Assembly (NCBI GenBank): GCA_019096155.1
Contig: JAHCVI010000001.1
Coordinates: 14,223,243 to 14,287,242, forward strand
Direction of reading: 5' to 3'
Length of the DNA: 64,000 bases
Origin: Staphylotrichum longicolle
Lineage: Eukaryota > Ascomycota > Sordariomycetes > Sordariales > Chaetomiaceae
In this document: piece after piece, positions 46,194 through 57,218 of the stretch
Layout of the letters: the number at the start of each line of letters is the position of its first letter
How positions within the stretch are numbered: position 1 is the stretch's first letter
The notes under the pieces: generated by a model
What the model was told of the DNA's origin: nothing
Seen by the model: the letters and a program-made list of their open reading frames with translations, nothing else
Databases searched by the model: none
Made by a program: the position numbers and the translations under genes

Positions 46194-48859
46194 TCAATAC
46201 CCCTTCCTCGCCCCACCCAAACCCAACATCGAAACTGACATGGACAGCCCCGCCAGACTCGTCAGCGTCGACTCCTCCTCCCGCTGTTCCAGCGAGCTGA
46301 TGACGCACCCGGCCCGGTGCAGCCTTACCCGCCGCTCCTTGCGGTCCTTTTTCCGCTCCGACATGCGGTCGCGCACGAGCACCCAGTCGGCCTTCCAGTT
46401 CTCGATGGCCTGGAACAGGTCCGGGTCGGCGTCCGGGCGCACAAACTCGTAGCAGAGCGTCTCGACGGCCCGGATCTTGAGCCGCAGGTGCCGCAGCTCG
46501 GACTCGTTGGCGAGGATGTCGTCCTCGAGGTCGACAATCTCCTTTTCGAGGTCGAGAATGCGCGTGGCGGCGGACTCGGCGCGGTCGACGAGGAGGGCGT
46601 GGAGGTGCTGGGTTTGTTGTTAGGGGCGCTCTAAACTCGTGTGTAATGGACAGATCTGGGGAGACTTACGTCGGACTCTTCCTTGCGAGACTGCAACTTT
46701 TGAACGACGGCGGCAAGTTCGAGGTTGAGCTTCTCTGCTTCCCGAGCGATGCGCTCTGCCATGTCCCATTGAGCCTGGGCGGCCTGCTTGGCTGCTTCCA
46801 GGGCCTCGTTGGTTGCTGCGGCGAGCTCGGGATTCGAGTGGGTCGGGGAGATGGAGAGTTCCGAGTATCTGAAGGTGGAGTTGAGCCACGGGAGCGGGCT
46901 GGCGAGGTCGCGGATGTCTTGGTCTCCGATCTGGAGGAGAGGCACCGAGAACAGGGCCGGTGATCTCCCGCTGGGCGATTTGCCGGCCTCTCTGTTCTCA
47001 AGCCCAGCTTGTTCTTCTTGTGCCGCCGATTCTGCTTCTGTCCCTGCCTCTTCCAGTTCTTTGTCTGCTTCGACGTTTGATGCTGCTTTCGGTTGCGTTC
47101 TATTCTCCAGTTCCACCTCGGCTTCTGCGTCTCCTTGTTCTTCGGTCCTCTGCTAACTCCACCTCTGCCGTAGCTTCAGCCTCGGCCGTCTCCTCTGCCA
47201 GCACCAAGAGGTCCTCCATCTCGTCAACCTTGGCATTCAGAACATCAATGACGTCCGCTTCCATGCCACGCCAACTCGCGCCGCAGAGAGTCTTTGCACC
47301 AGGTCGCAGAGTCGCTCCATAAGCAAGACTCTGCCTGGCGGAAGGGTTTCTCCTTCGGGTTCGTCTTCCCTCAGCTCTGGACTTGGGCTCTCAACCAAAG
47401 GCTGCTCTCCTTCCCCTTGCGTCTCGTCGATAAGGTGTCCAGTTCCGTCCTCCCCGCCCTCTCTTACATCTCCATTATGATCCTCTCCCTGCAGTCCGCT
47501 TTCATATCCGTGGCTGCTCTCGGGTTGGGGTGGGAAATACTCTTCCCTCTGAAGATCGCCGCCTTCACTTTCGTACTCCATCTCTTCTTCATATTGACGG
47601 TCGTCGTACCCATACGCGCCTCCTTCCCTTTGACGCCCGTCGTTCTCGTCTTGCTGCATTCCATCTTCGTCGTCGTGACCCAAGTCCCCGCCCTCGCCCT
47701 GCATTTTCTCGTCGTACTCGTGTGGCTCCTCATACTCGTGAGGCCCAACGTCGTGCAAGTCCTCCTCATACTCGTGGGCCCTATCGTCGCGGATATCCTC
47801 GTCATACTCATGTGTCCCATCATACCCAAAGCGCCCTTCCTCCCGACGAGGCGAGTCGTACCCCTGAAACCCCACAAACTCCTTGTACCCGCTCGAGCCC
47901 TCTCCCACACGGGTATGCGAGCCCTCGTCCTCATCATCCGCATCGTCATTCCCGTCATCGTCATCATCATGCCTGTCAACCCCCCGGGTATCCTCATCCC
48001 CACTCCCTCCCACCAAAACACCACTACTACTTCGCGTCAAACTCTGCCCCTCCTCCCCCTGCTCCCCGACGTCCGCATCATCCTCTTCATCACCCTCCAC
48101 AAAAAAATCCCCATCCACGCCCCTTCCCATTTCCACCACCACCAGCCCCCCAAACCCCCTCCCATGGCCGTGCCCAAATGGCGTCACAGGCAGCCCCGCG
48201 CCGAGCCCCACGCCCCGCCCCGTGCCCATGCCCATGTGCAGTCCCAGGCCGAGGGCGCTCATGTTGGTCGTTGGCGTCGTCGTCGCCGTCACGCTCATCA
48301 CTCGTCCACCACCACGCCCGGCGGCGCCAGAGCTCGTGTTCATGCTCGTGCTCAGGCTCGTGGTCATGCCCATTCCGACGCCGCCGACAGCACCGGCGCC
48401 GAACGAGGAAGATGAGCGGGTGAGCAGGCCGGTGCCGGGCTTGCGGCGCGGGGAGGTGGGGGGCGGGGTGTGCAGGTTGGGGACGGGGATTGAGATGCGT
48501 TGGGAGGAATTGAGGTGGTGGAGGGTGTTCGGTGGGGGTTTGAGAGGCGGGGTGCGTTGCTTTTGGCGGGAGGGGGTTTGGTGGTGGTTAGGGTCATTTC
48601 TGCCGGAGTGTTGGTGGTGTCGTGGAGGGGAGGGTTGGCGGGAGGTTGAGGGTTGTGGTGGTGATCGGCGTGGTGGTGGTGGTGGTTTCGGGCTGCGGTT
48701 TGGGCTTGGTCCGGTCTGATGTTGTTGCAGGTGTTGTTGTAATGGAAAAGAAAAATCCTCTGGGGCGAAAGAGGAGAGGGAGGAGATTGAGGGTGAGATG
48801 GTAAATTCCCAGTCGTCGTCGCCTGAGCCGGGCGCGCCGTCGTCTGGGTCGTGGCTCAT
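46194..48859 (-). CDS. Large acidic, low-complexity coiled-coil protein with a frame anomaly
   Basis: The reading starts at ATG 48859 (MSHDPDDGAPGSGDDDWEFT). The first 500 residues are low complexity: Pro-rich, then Gly/Ser, then Asp/Glu with Tyr-Glu repeats (HEYDEDIRDD, HEYEEDLHDV). The frame is good to LMERLCDLVQRLSAARVG near 47266, then reaches TGA at 47239. A neighbouring frame, 47261-47154, reads MEADVIDVLNAKVDEMEDLL and looks coding, and from about 47150 the original frame resumes with EEQGDAEAEVELENRT. Either two compensating indels, or an intron with a GTTGGC donor and a TTAGCAG acceptor, joins them. The last intron is certain (46669-46608, GTAAGT/CAG). The final exon, 46607-46194, is a strong coiled coil, RILDLEKEIVDLEDDILANE, followed by RLKIRAVETLCYEF-like sequence. 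No function is assigned. Confidence 0.7.
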
Positions 48860-50372
48860 TGTGTAGTGTGTTGTCGGGGTGAGGTGAGGTCACAGAGGTG
48901 AGGTAAGGCGAGGTGTGAGATGGATCGGGTTCGGGTTAGGTTCCAGTGTGAGTTGCGGTCAAGGAAAAACAAGAGATAAGTGAGGTCAGGCCTTTGGGCG
49001 CATGCTGACCATGGTCTATTTGGTGGTCAAAAAAACTGACTGATTGCACAGAATGCGCAATTGTCTCTCAAAGCAGGTACGAAGTTACTTCTTGAATTAT
49101 CGCCAAACAGCAATAACACCTGCATTGACAATTTGGCAACGACGATTTCTTCATCCACTTCGTCGCCCCACTTTCTGTGTTGTCAGGTGAACAACTCAAC
49201 ACCGACCGTTGTTGAACAATGCGCGACCGCCAGGGGGAAGGGCCAATCGGCTCGCCCGAAATGAAATTCTCCACCGCTCCTTGAATCCAAACTTGTCCTC
49301 TTCCAGCCATTTCGTGGCTTTTTCCTGTTACCGATGTCATGGTTAAGTTTCATCTTTGAGTCCTGAACTCCTCATCCTCGTTCTTGGATGCCGATGGTGT
49401 TTGTGGACTGCCAGCAGCCAACGGCGGTCCATTCACCCGGTGGCGCTGGATACACCCCTGTCTCCACAGCATCCCCATGCGAACTGCGTGCATGCATGTG
49501 CATTGGTTAAGAGGCATCATGAACTTCCAGGTTGTTGCAACGGGTCAACGGAGCTTGTGAACATCAACGGTGGCAGTTTGCTTGGAGTCGATATGTAGGA
49601 AAGAATGCTGCAACTTGGAATGCCTTTCATGGCACCATACTATGTCTTCGAAGACATGGACAGCACATTTCCCGCAAAACCACTGGGTTAGGAAGATGGC
49701 ACATCGTCGAACTTGCCCATCGCCGCCGGACGCCGGAGGGCCAAAGCTTGGTCAAGAAGCTTGTCCTGATGTGCCTGCTTCTCGAAGGCCAACCTCAGCC
49801 AACCCAGACACGCTCGGCCCCACCGCCCCGCATTTGGTCGACCCATGAGCACCTGAGCCCACCAGAGACCCTAACCCTCAACAGCCACAACCAAGTCCCG
49901 AGGTCAACCGGGAAAGCATCTGACGCATCTTTGAACCCCAACACCCTCAAGTACCGTGCCCCGCCATCTGCGCAGCTACTCTTCTTCCCTCGACATTTAA
50001 AAACCGAAACACCCAAACTCGGGCCCTCGCGCGCAATTGGGAGCCATTGCCCGGCCCAGCCACTCTCGTTGCATCGTGTTGAGAGTCCTGTTGCACCCCG
50101 TTCCTGCTTGCTCCGAATCCCCGGTTGCGTCATTGGGCGCCGCCCAGATCCGCTACCCTCGGCTTAGCGATAAACTCCCGTCGCCGGGGCCCCCGTTGCC
50201 GACTCCACGCACCACACGCCCATCGACACAAGCCGCCGCCGCCGCGCCGAGTCCGGACCAACGCACGCGACACCTCCGGAACCTCCTCAACATACTCCCT
50301 GCCTCCATGCTGCACGCCGCACGACCACAACACCACCCACGGAGTCCAATTGGCGAACCCTGAGCCGCCGAC
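48860..50372. other. Divergent intergenic region, 1.5 kb
   Basis: This contains the promoters of the acidic coiled-coil gene (minus) and the PDK-family kinase (plus). Open frames such as 49532-50167 have no domain and overlap the presumed kinase leader. No gene is supported. Confidence 0.5.
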
Positions 50373-51888
50373 ATGTCGTGGAAAAAGAGCGAGAGGCTGA
50401 TGGACACCATCCGGCACTATGCCAGCTTCCCGGCCACCGGCGTCAGCTTGCGCCAGATGGTCCAGTTCGGCGAGAAGCCGTCGACTGGTGAGCATGCGCA
50501 CTCCCCCTCCCCCGCTCTCCCCGTCCAGGCTCTTATTCTGACGTTGGCTGCTTGCCAGGCACCCTGTTCCGCGCCTCGCAGTTCCTCGCCGAGGAGCTTC
50601 CCATACGGCTCGCCCATCGCGTCCAAGAGCTCGAGACCCTGCCCGACGGGCTCAATGAGATGCCGTCAGTCAAGAAAGTGGCGGATTGGTATGCACAGTC
50701 GTTTGAGGTATGCAACCCCGTCCGCCGCGCTCAAAACGTGTGTGACTCACCAGGGCCCCATCTAGGAAATCACCACATTACCGAGGCCAAACCTGGCAAA
50801 GGACGTACGAGAAAGATTGATGCGGCCCTCGAGGATAGCAGGCAGAGGCCCGTCATGGCTGAGCGAGGCGACGCCAAACCCGAGCATTGAGGAGGGACAG
50901 TACAACTCGTGGAACGGCACCACCAATGGTTGGTCCAAGGGGAGGTTCCCCGCAACAAGGAGGTACTTCGCAATGGTGGACGACGCAGGCGACTGGCCAC
51001 CCGAGCTGCAGCTGTACAACCAGAAATTCGCCCAGGCGTTGCATCGTATCAAGAGGCGGCACGACAGCGTGGTCACCACCATGGCGCAGGGCATTCTCGA
51101 ATACAAACGCAAGCGGCAACGGATGCAGATCGACAACAACATACAATCTTTCCTAGACCGGTTTTACATGTCCCGCATCGGCATACGAATGCTCATCGGC
51201 CAGCACATTGCCCTGACGGATCAAGGCCACTACCGCGACCCGTCGTACGTCGGCATCATCTGCACCAAGACGTACGTCAAGGACCTGGCCCAGGAAGCCA
51301 TCGAAAACGCGCGCTTCGTCTGCGAGGACCACTACGGCCTGTTTGAGGCGCCCAAAATCCAGCTCGTTTGCGACCCCAACCTCAACTTCATGTACGTGCC
51401 GGGTCACCTGTCGCACATGCTCTTCGAGACCCTCAAGAACTCGCTGCGCGCCGTCGTCGAGACACACGGCCAGGACAAGCAGGAGTTCCCCGTCACCAAA
51501 GTAATAGTTGCCGAGGGAAAAGAGGACATCACAATCAAGATCTCGGACGAGGGCGGCGGCATCCCACGCAGCGCAATTCCTCTGGTTTGGACATACATGT
51601 ACACCACTGTTGACAGGACACCAAACCTCGACCCGGACTTTGACAAGAGCGACTTCAAGGCACCCATGGCCGGGTTCGGCTACGGCCTGCCGATATCACG
51701 ACTCTACGCGCGATACTTTGGCGGCGACCTCAAGTTAATAAGCATGGAAGGGTACTTAGTCCTCCCACCCCCTTTCCTTTTTGACCTTTACCCGCTTCAC
51801 ATACTAACCTCACTTCCCCGCCAGCTACGGCACCGACGTCTACCTCCACCTGAACCGCCTATCGAGCTCGTCCGAGCCCCTGCAATAG
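50373..51888 (+). CDS. Mitochondrial pyruvate/branched-chain ketoacid dehydrogenase kinase (PDK/BCKDK family), 4 exons
   Basis: Exons are 50373-50487, 50559-50707, 50766-51751 and 51825-51888, 437 aa. The enzyme phosphorylates and switches off the E1 subunit of a mitochondrial 2-ketoacid dehydrogenase. It has the His-kinase-like fold of the family: N-terminal helical domain with SLRQMVQFGEKPS and LPIRLAHRVQELETLP, H-box-like FYMSRIGIRMLIGQHIALTD, N-box MLFETLKNSLRAVVE (Asn for magnesium), G1 box ISDEGGGIPRSAI and G2 box GFGYGLPISRLYARYFGG. The C-terminus YGTDVYLHLNRLSSSSEPLQ is the normal end in fungal homologues as I recall them. Donors are GTGAGC, GTATGC and GTACTT. The stop context is CAA TAG CAA TCA and the frame stays open afterwards (see 51889-52104). 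Which dehydrogenase it acts on is not decidable here. Confidence 0.94.
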
Positions 51889-52104
51889 CAATCAGCCGTC
51901 ACGAGGGGTCCTCAGCCGTCGCCCCGAGGACTGACGCTGCCGATGCGCTACCTGATGCGCAAGCGCCTCAAGAACCCGGCCCCGCTCGAGATCACCGAGC
52001 GCAGGCAGGTCGGCGACGCCGAGGCCATCTTCAGCAGCCCCGCGCCCGCGTCGTGGGCGCCCGAACCGCGGTACCCGGCCCGCGGGAGCGACAGTGAGCT
52101 GTAA
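51889..52104 (+). CDS. Possible readthrough extension of the PDK-family kinase (71 codons)
   Basis: After the TAG at 51886-51888 the same frame continues for 71 sense codons to TAA at 52102-52104. About 90% of them end in G or C, as in the gene itself. The first codons after the stop are CAA TCA, which with TAG matches the UAG-CAR-YYA motif known from tobacco mosaic virus as a leaky stop context. The extension contains a basic stretch (MRYLMRKRLKNPAPLEITER), then VGDAEAIFSSPAPASW, and ends SDSEL. It has no peroxisomal SKL-type end and no membrane segment. No GT-AG pair could splice out the stop. It is given as a candidate extension, not a separate gene; an ATG at 51943 could instead start a 53-codon frame. 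Confidence 0.5.
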   Translation, partial: QSAVTRGPQPSPRGLTLPMRYLMRKRLKNPAPLEITERRQVGDAEAIFSSPAPASWAPEPRYPARGSDSEL

Positions 52105-52894
52105 GGATAGGATGAAGGGGATCATAGCCGGGAATGGGAGCGAGAGGCGGGATGGGGGGTGGGGGGCAGACTTCTTGGGTACCTGGTGATATGTGTATAT
52201 ACAGTGGTGGTTTCAAAAAGCCCCGTCCCGCCCAGAAGACTCGCTGTTTGATATTTCCCGTCCCGGGCGATTTCATTGCTGTCCGTCTCTCTGTCTGTCT
52301 GTTATACCATGGACATACCCAATCCTACACACACACATTCGTTGGTGTTGAGTTTCTACAAAACCCCAAAACTTCCTTGGCCCTGCATGGAAACCTGGCG
52401 CTTCTTTCAGAGGACTGGAGTAGAGAGATGGGGGGCTTTCTGTCGCAGACGCACAAATATGAGGCTGGTGTTGGAGGGGAGGTTTGGCTGTTTTCTGTTT
52501 ACCCCCATGCTATCGTTGCTCTGTCATGTAGAAAAAAACGAAATGATTTCGGCATTCTCACGGAGTCGGGAACCGAGAAAAGGCAGGTGTGGTTCAAATG
52601 GGTTACGGAGGTGGGGAGATGTGAGAGAGATGTCTGTGGAGCTAGACTAGACATCACAGAGGACTGCAATGAGTGCGTACTTTTGAAATTGTGTGTAATA
52701 GTCGTGGAGTGTATACAACTGCATTGCAAGACTTGCAACCCCCTCTCCTATCTCTCCTCTCCTTCCCCGGCTCCCACAATGTTACCAACCAAATGCAAAC
52801 AACCAACCAACCTCAAAGCCAGCGCAACCACCCACCTCCAGCCCCCAGCTCAACATCCAGATGCCAAAACTCAACAATGCAAAAAAACCAAAAC
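52105..52894. other. Convergent 3' intergenic region
   Basis: 790 bases between the PDK-family kinase (plus) and the sphingosine-phosphate lyase gene (minus). No gene is seen. Confidence 0.5.
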
Positions 52895-54860
52895 TTACGC
52901 CTTGTACAACAAATCCAAAAACCCCCTCGCCAAATCCACCACGACGCTCTTATTCGGCAGGCTCCCCGCGACGCCATACAGCGCGGCCGCATCGCCCGTC
53001 TTGTCGGCGCCGCCCCGCGCCTTCTTGCCCTCGACCAGCCGCACGCGCTCCTTCTCGCGCTCCGCCTCGACGACGCTCTCGAGGTCCGCCGCGAGGCGCT
53101 CCCACACTTTGACGACGGGCAGCGTCACGGCGACGTGGATGGCGGCCGGGTTCTGCAGCGCGTTGAGGTGCCACCCCTTCGCCGACATGCCGTCGGCGAT
53201 GTCGTAGACGTTGAGGTTGCGGGCGCGGAACGCGAGGACGCTGACGAGCGGGTTGCCGAGGACCTCGAGCTCGGCGGACAGGGTCGGGGAGGCGGCGATG
53301 TGGGCGAGGAGCTTCTTGGTGGTGCCGACGATCTGGGTGCACGAGGCGAGGTAGCCGGCCTCGCCGACGGTGACGAGCGAGGCCCAGCAGCCGGCGATGA
53401 GCGCGCCCGGGCGCGAGCCGGCGATGCCGGGGGAGGCGTAGACGCCGCCGGACCAGGAGGGGTCGACAAAGTATTGGTAAGCGCGCAGGGCTTGGGTACG
53501 ATAGAGGACGGTGCTGTTGCCCTTGGGCGCGAAGCCGTACTTGTGCGTGTCGCAGCTGATGGAGGTGACGCCCTTGAGGCGGAAGTCGAACGGGGTGGTC
53601 TCGAAGCCGGCGCGCTCGAGGAAGGGGACGAGGAAGGAGCCGAGGCAGCAGTCGACGTGCAGGGGCAGGCGCTTCTTGAGGGCGAGCTTGGAGAGGGCCG
53701 AGATGTCGTCGATGATGCCGTGCGGGAAGTTCGGGGCGGAGCCGACGAGGAGGATGGTGTTGCGGTTGATGAGGCGGGCGACGCGCCGGATGTCGACCTG
53801 GTAGTCGGGGGCCGGGCATGCGACGACGTGGATCTTGATCTTGAAGTACTCGCCAGCCTTGCGGAAGGCTGTGTGGGCGGTTTCGGGGAGGATCCTGGGT
53901 CTGTCAGTGAAGAACTCGAAATCAGGAGGTAAAGGGTTTGTTTACATCTCGGGCTCGGTAACACCCCTCTCGACGTAGGCCTTCTGCCTGGCGCCCAAGC
54001 AGGCCATCAGGATACTCTCGGTACCGCCGCTCGTGCTCACACCTGCAGCACCGGGCGGAGCATTGAACAGGCTCAACACCATGGCCACAACCTCGGCCTC
54101 CATCTTCCTGACACCAGGGAACACATCCGGATGGATGGGGTTTGCCACGGTAAACTTCCCGTACGCCTCGGTCTGCAGCTTTAGCAAGTCGTCCTCGCCA
54201 TGGTACACGGCGCCCGAGACATAGCCGTCCTCCCAGCGCGTGTGATCCATGGTCGCCAGCGTCTCGAGCTCCTTGCGCACAGCATCCTCGGCCCAACCCT
54301 CCTTGGGCAGGGTCAGGTAGCGCGTCGCGTTGACGGGCACCAGTTTCGACTGCATGCCGGCCAGGGCCTCGTCAACCTGCTTGCGGACCTGGCTGCGCAC
54401 GCCTGGCATCCTGAGGAACCAGCCGTACAGCACGCGGCGCACATCGGCGTAGACCTCGGCCAGGGTGCCCAGCACGCCGCGGCCCTTGAGCTTCCACAGC
54501 GCACGGCGGGTCCATCGTAAGACGAAGAGGAAGAAGAGGATGTTGCGGAATCTGGTCAAAGTGTGTCAGTGGTTGGCTTAGGCTTACACAACAGGAAGCA
54601 AAACAATTGGCGGTTTTGTGGCAGCGCCTCAGCTGCATAGCGTTGGCGCCAAGTTGGAGGGACGGGAAAGCTGATGCCGGTTGCTGGCACAGCACGCAAC
54701 GGGAAGCGGGAAGACGGGAAGCGGGAACAGCAGAAACAGAACAAACAGCCACTGACAGATCCAAGTTGAGCAGCGCCCACGCATTGGCCGTTTGCGACTT
54801 GCGCCGGACGGTGTTGAAGCCCTCCCGCAGGCTGACGGGCATGCGCGAAGTGCCGGGCAT
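52895..54860 (-). CDS. dpl1: Sphingosine-1-phosphate (dihydrosphingosine phosphate) lyase, 3 exons
   Basis: Exons are 54860-54757, 54551-53946 and 53894-52895. Introns are 205 and 51 bases with donors GTCAGT and GTAAAC; the join is 1710 bases (569 aa). The PLP enzyme cleaves phosphorylated long-chain bases to ethanolamine phosphate and a fatty aldehyde, the last step of sphingolipid breakdown, at the ER. Near the N-terminus a membrane segment, FRNILFFLFVLRWTRRAL, is expected for this family. Catalytic-domain marks are HTRWEDGYVSGAVYHG, NPIHPDVFPGVRKMEAEVVA, GVSTSGGTESILMACLGAR, PLHVDCCLGSFLVPF and the Schiff-base Lys in ISCDTHKYGFAPKG. The start at 54860 was taken because frame and length fit. 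In-frame sequence continues upstream to a TTG at 54935 without another ATG, so a further 5' exon is possible. Confidence 0.93.
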
Positions 54861-56142
54861 CTTTGCAACGAGTAGCGAAGACCGCTTCTCACCGTCGTCG
54901 AGGTGCTGCGAAGCCGATGTTGACGTTGACGACAAACATGCAAGAGATTCGGAAACCGCGGTTCAAACACTCTCCACCCAGTGAGGACCTGGAAACCGAT
55001 GACCGACAAGGGCCGGGCTTTTGCTTTAGCGCAGGTCCAGCGGGGCTTTTTGCAGCCACCCCGCGGCCCCGCGGCGCCCGAGGATCACATGCCGCTAACA
55101 TGTACTCCTGCGTGTCCTGCTATTCGCAGACGCTGTCCTTGCCAATTGCAGATTCAACTTCCGTCTCCGGTCTCGCCAGCAAACTCACGTTTGGAGACCA
55201 GAGAGGCTACCATTGGTAAACAACATGAACGCTCAACGGATTACATGATGTCATTGTTGGTGAATATCATTGCCGCTGTAGAGGAGCTTCGCGAGACAAA
55301 GTGCTTCCTTCGTCAGGCAACGTTCGTTTCTGGATGAAGCATCAAGTTCCCTCACGGATATCACCAGACCATTCAGTTTGCTCAAACAGACCGTGAGTTG
55401 AAGTGAGAGCTGCAAAGCGGAGTGTGCCAATAGCAGGCGGGAGGTCTGCCGACAGCCTAGCTCCGAATCCTTACGCCAGTGCACTTGTGCCACTGTCAAA
55501 GGCGGAACAGCCCAGTTTGGGATCTGTGTGCCCTCTTTGAGCACAAGCTGCCTCGGCGATGTAGACAGATTTGGCATCGCGGGGCCGCGGTGTGACCTCA
55601 TTGATCGTTGAATGGTCGGGGGACTTTGGACCGTTCTGGAGATGGATCTGGCAAGGGTATCAGTGATGCGGGGGGATTCAGACGACATGCACACACAGGG
55701 CAGTTAGAGAGGAAACAGAGCCACGCAACAAAGCAATAGCAAAAGCCAACGTCCCAAGCCAGTCTAATTATATCAGATATGAGCGATGTTATACAAAGTC
55801 AGCTCCCACCCATGCATGCCTCATGTGACCTCTGGAGATCCAGTTGCTCGGAATACCATGCCAACTGAGAGCAACGGCAATCACAGCACCGCCCTTTTCT
55901 TCCAATCACCCCCCATGCCATGCTGTGGTTGTTGCCCTTCGACCTCGCCAATGACTAACCACCTAATCACCACTCCACCCGTCCTGTCTTGCAAGAAGCC
56001 CCATGCCCAAAAACGCCCCGTGTTCGAAATATCCCAAATTGTGTCGAAAGAAGCTAGTGGCTGCTGTTCAGGTTTCGCCCGTCGTCAAGGTCTAGAATTC
56101 GTGCCACACCCTCCAAGTCAACCAGCCCCCTCCAACGCGCTC
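54861..56142. other. Intergenic between two minus-strand genes
   Basis: 1.3 kb holding the promoter of the sphingosine-phosphate lyase and the 3' flank of the mannosyltransferase. No coding frame is supported. Confidence 0.5.
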
Positions 56143-57218
56143 TCAATAGGCTGCAAACACCCTCCGCCAGGCCTGCACAAACGCCTGCGACTCGATCTCG
56201 CACGTCTTTGCCCCGGAGGCTGCGCAGTCGGGGAACCGGACGACCAGGTCACCGTCCTTGTACTCGCCCTGCTTGGGGCCCTTGGCGTACGAGTTGAGGA
56301 CGCGCTGGTCGACGATGGCCAGCCGGGAGAGGAGGGTCGGGTGCCACTGGACGATGTGTTCCTGCAGCGGGGAGTTAGCGACTGGGCTGCCATGCTTTAA
56401 ATGCGTTGTATGGGAAACTGACCAAGGCATGCGTCTCGGCCTTTTGAAAGTTATACGACCGATACAGCGGGTCCAGCCACGTCTCGAGGAAGAACTGCGC
56501 CCACTCGCCGTTCTTGACAATGAAGCTCGCCGCCGACAGGCCGTCCATCTCCTGCGTGAGAACCAGGTCCACGTCCTGGCCCGTCGTGTGGCTAAACGTC
56601 TTGATGATGCTGTCGGGGGGGACGACGGGGAACTCCTTCTTCATGAGCGTGTCCAGCCGCGCGGGCGCCATGATGTCTTGCTCGATCTTGAGCTTCGGGT
56701 TCATGATGAAGCCGCTCGCGTCGAGGTACCACACGTAGCTGGCGTCGGGGAACTTGGACAGCGCGTCGCGCATGGCCACCACGGCCGTCCATGAGAAGGG
56801 CGCGCCGTGTAGATCGTAGTCGCCAATCTGTGCGAAGAGAGTCTGGTAGCCTGGTGACGGGATCGTTCGTTAGTGTCCACGCCATCTCCATCTCTCGTGG
56901 GTCGGCAGCCGACGTACCGTGCTTCTTGGCATATTGTTCCCTGTTCTCCTTGACCGTCTGCAGATATGCGTTGCTGTATTTGCTGTAGTCCAGCACGGTC
57001 ACCACGACCACGGGCGGGTTGCCCTTCGGCGCGCGCCTCGATGGCGCATGGTGCGCGCTACTGCTCGGCCGGGTGACGAGGTATATGAAAGCGAGGAAGG
57101 CGAGCCCGGCGAGGGCGATGAGTTTGAGGCGTGACCTCCGCAGCCCTGGTAGCCGAGTCGATCGAGGGAGGTACGGCGGAGGCTGAGATGTCTTTCGTGG
57201 GGGGAGTGCGAAGTGCAT
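56143..57218 (-). CDS. GT34 family alpha-1,6-mannosyltransferase (Mnn10/Mnn11-like), 3 exons
   Basis: Exons are 57218-56918, 56850-56423 and 56361-56143; donors are GTACGT and GTCAGT, and the product is 315 aa. It is a type II Golgi membrane protein: short basic N-terminus, one membrane anchor LKLIALAGLAFLAFIYLV at about residues 31-48, then a lumenal GT34 catalytic domain. Visible motifs are VVVVTVLDYSKYSNAYLQTV, FAQIGDYDLHGAPFSW, MRDALSKFPDASYVWYLDAS followed by GFIMNPKLKIEQDIM, and EWAQFFLETWLDPLYRSYNF. The DxD-type metal site appears as LDAS here, a variant of the family's usual Asp pair. Yeast Mnn10 and Mnn11 extend the alpha-1,6 mannan backbone in the M-Pol II complex; the fungal homologue likely does the same for cell-wall galactomannan or mannan. 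Confidence 0.92.

Noticed and set aside
47294..48415. 373-codon plus-strand open frame with hydrophobic stretches
   Set aside because: Shadow of the Asp/Glu/Tyr repeats of the minus-strand acidic gene; hydrophobicity is a by-product of GA-rich coding sequence read backwards.
52673..53932. 419-codon plus-strand open frame rich in Gly, Glu, Asp
   Set aside because: Antisense of the sphingosine-phosphate lyase catalytic exon, which carries the real motifs.
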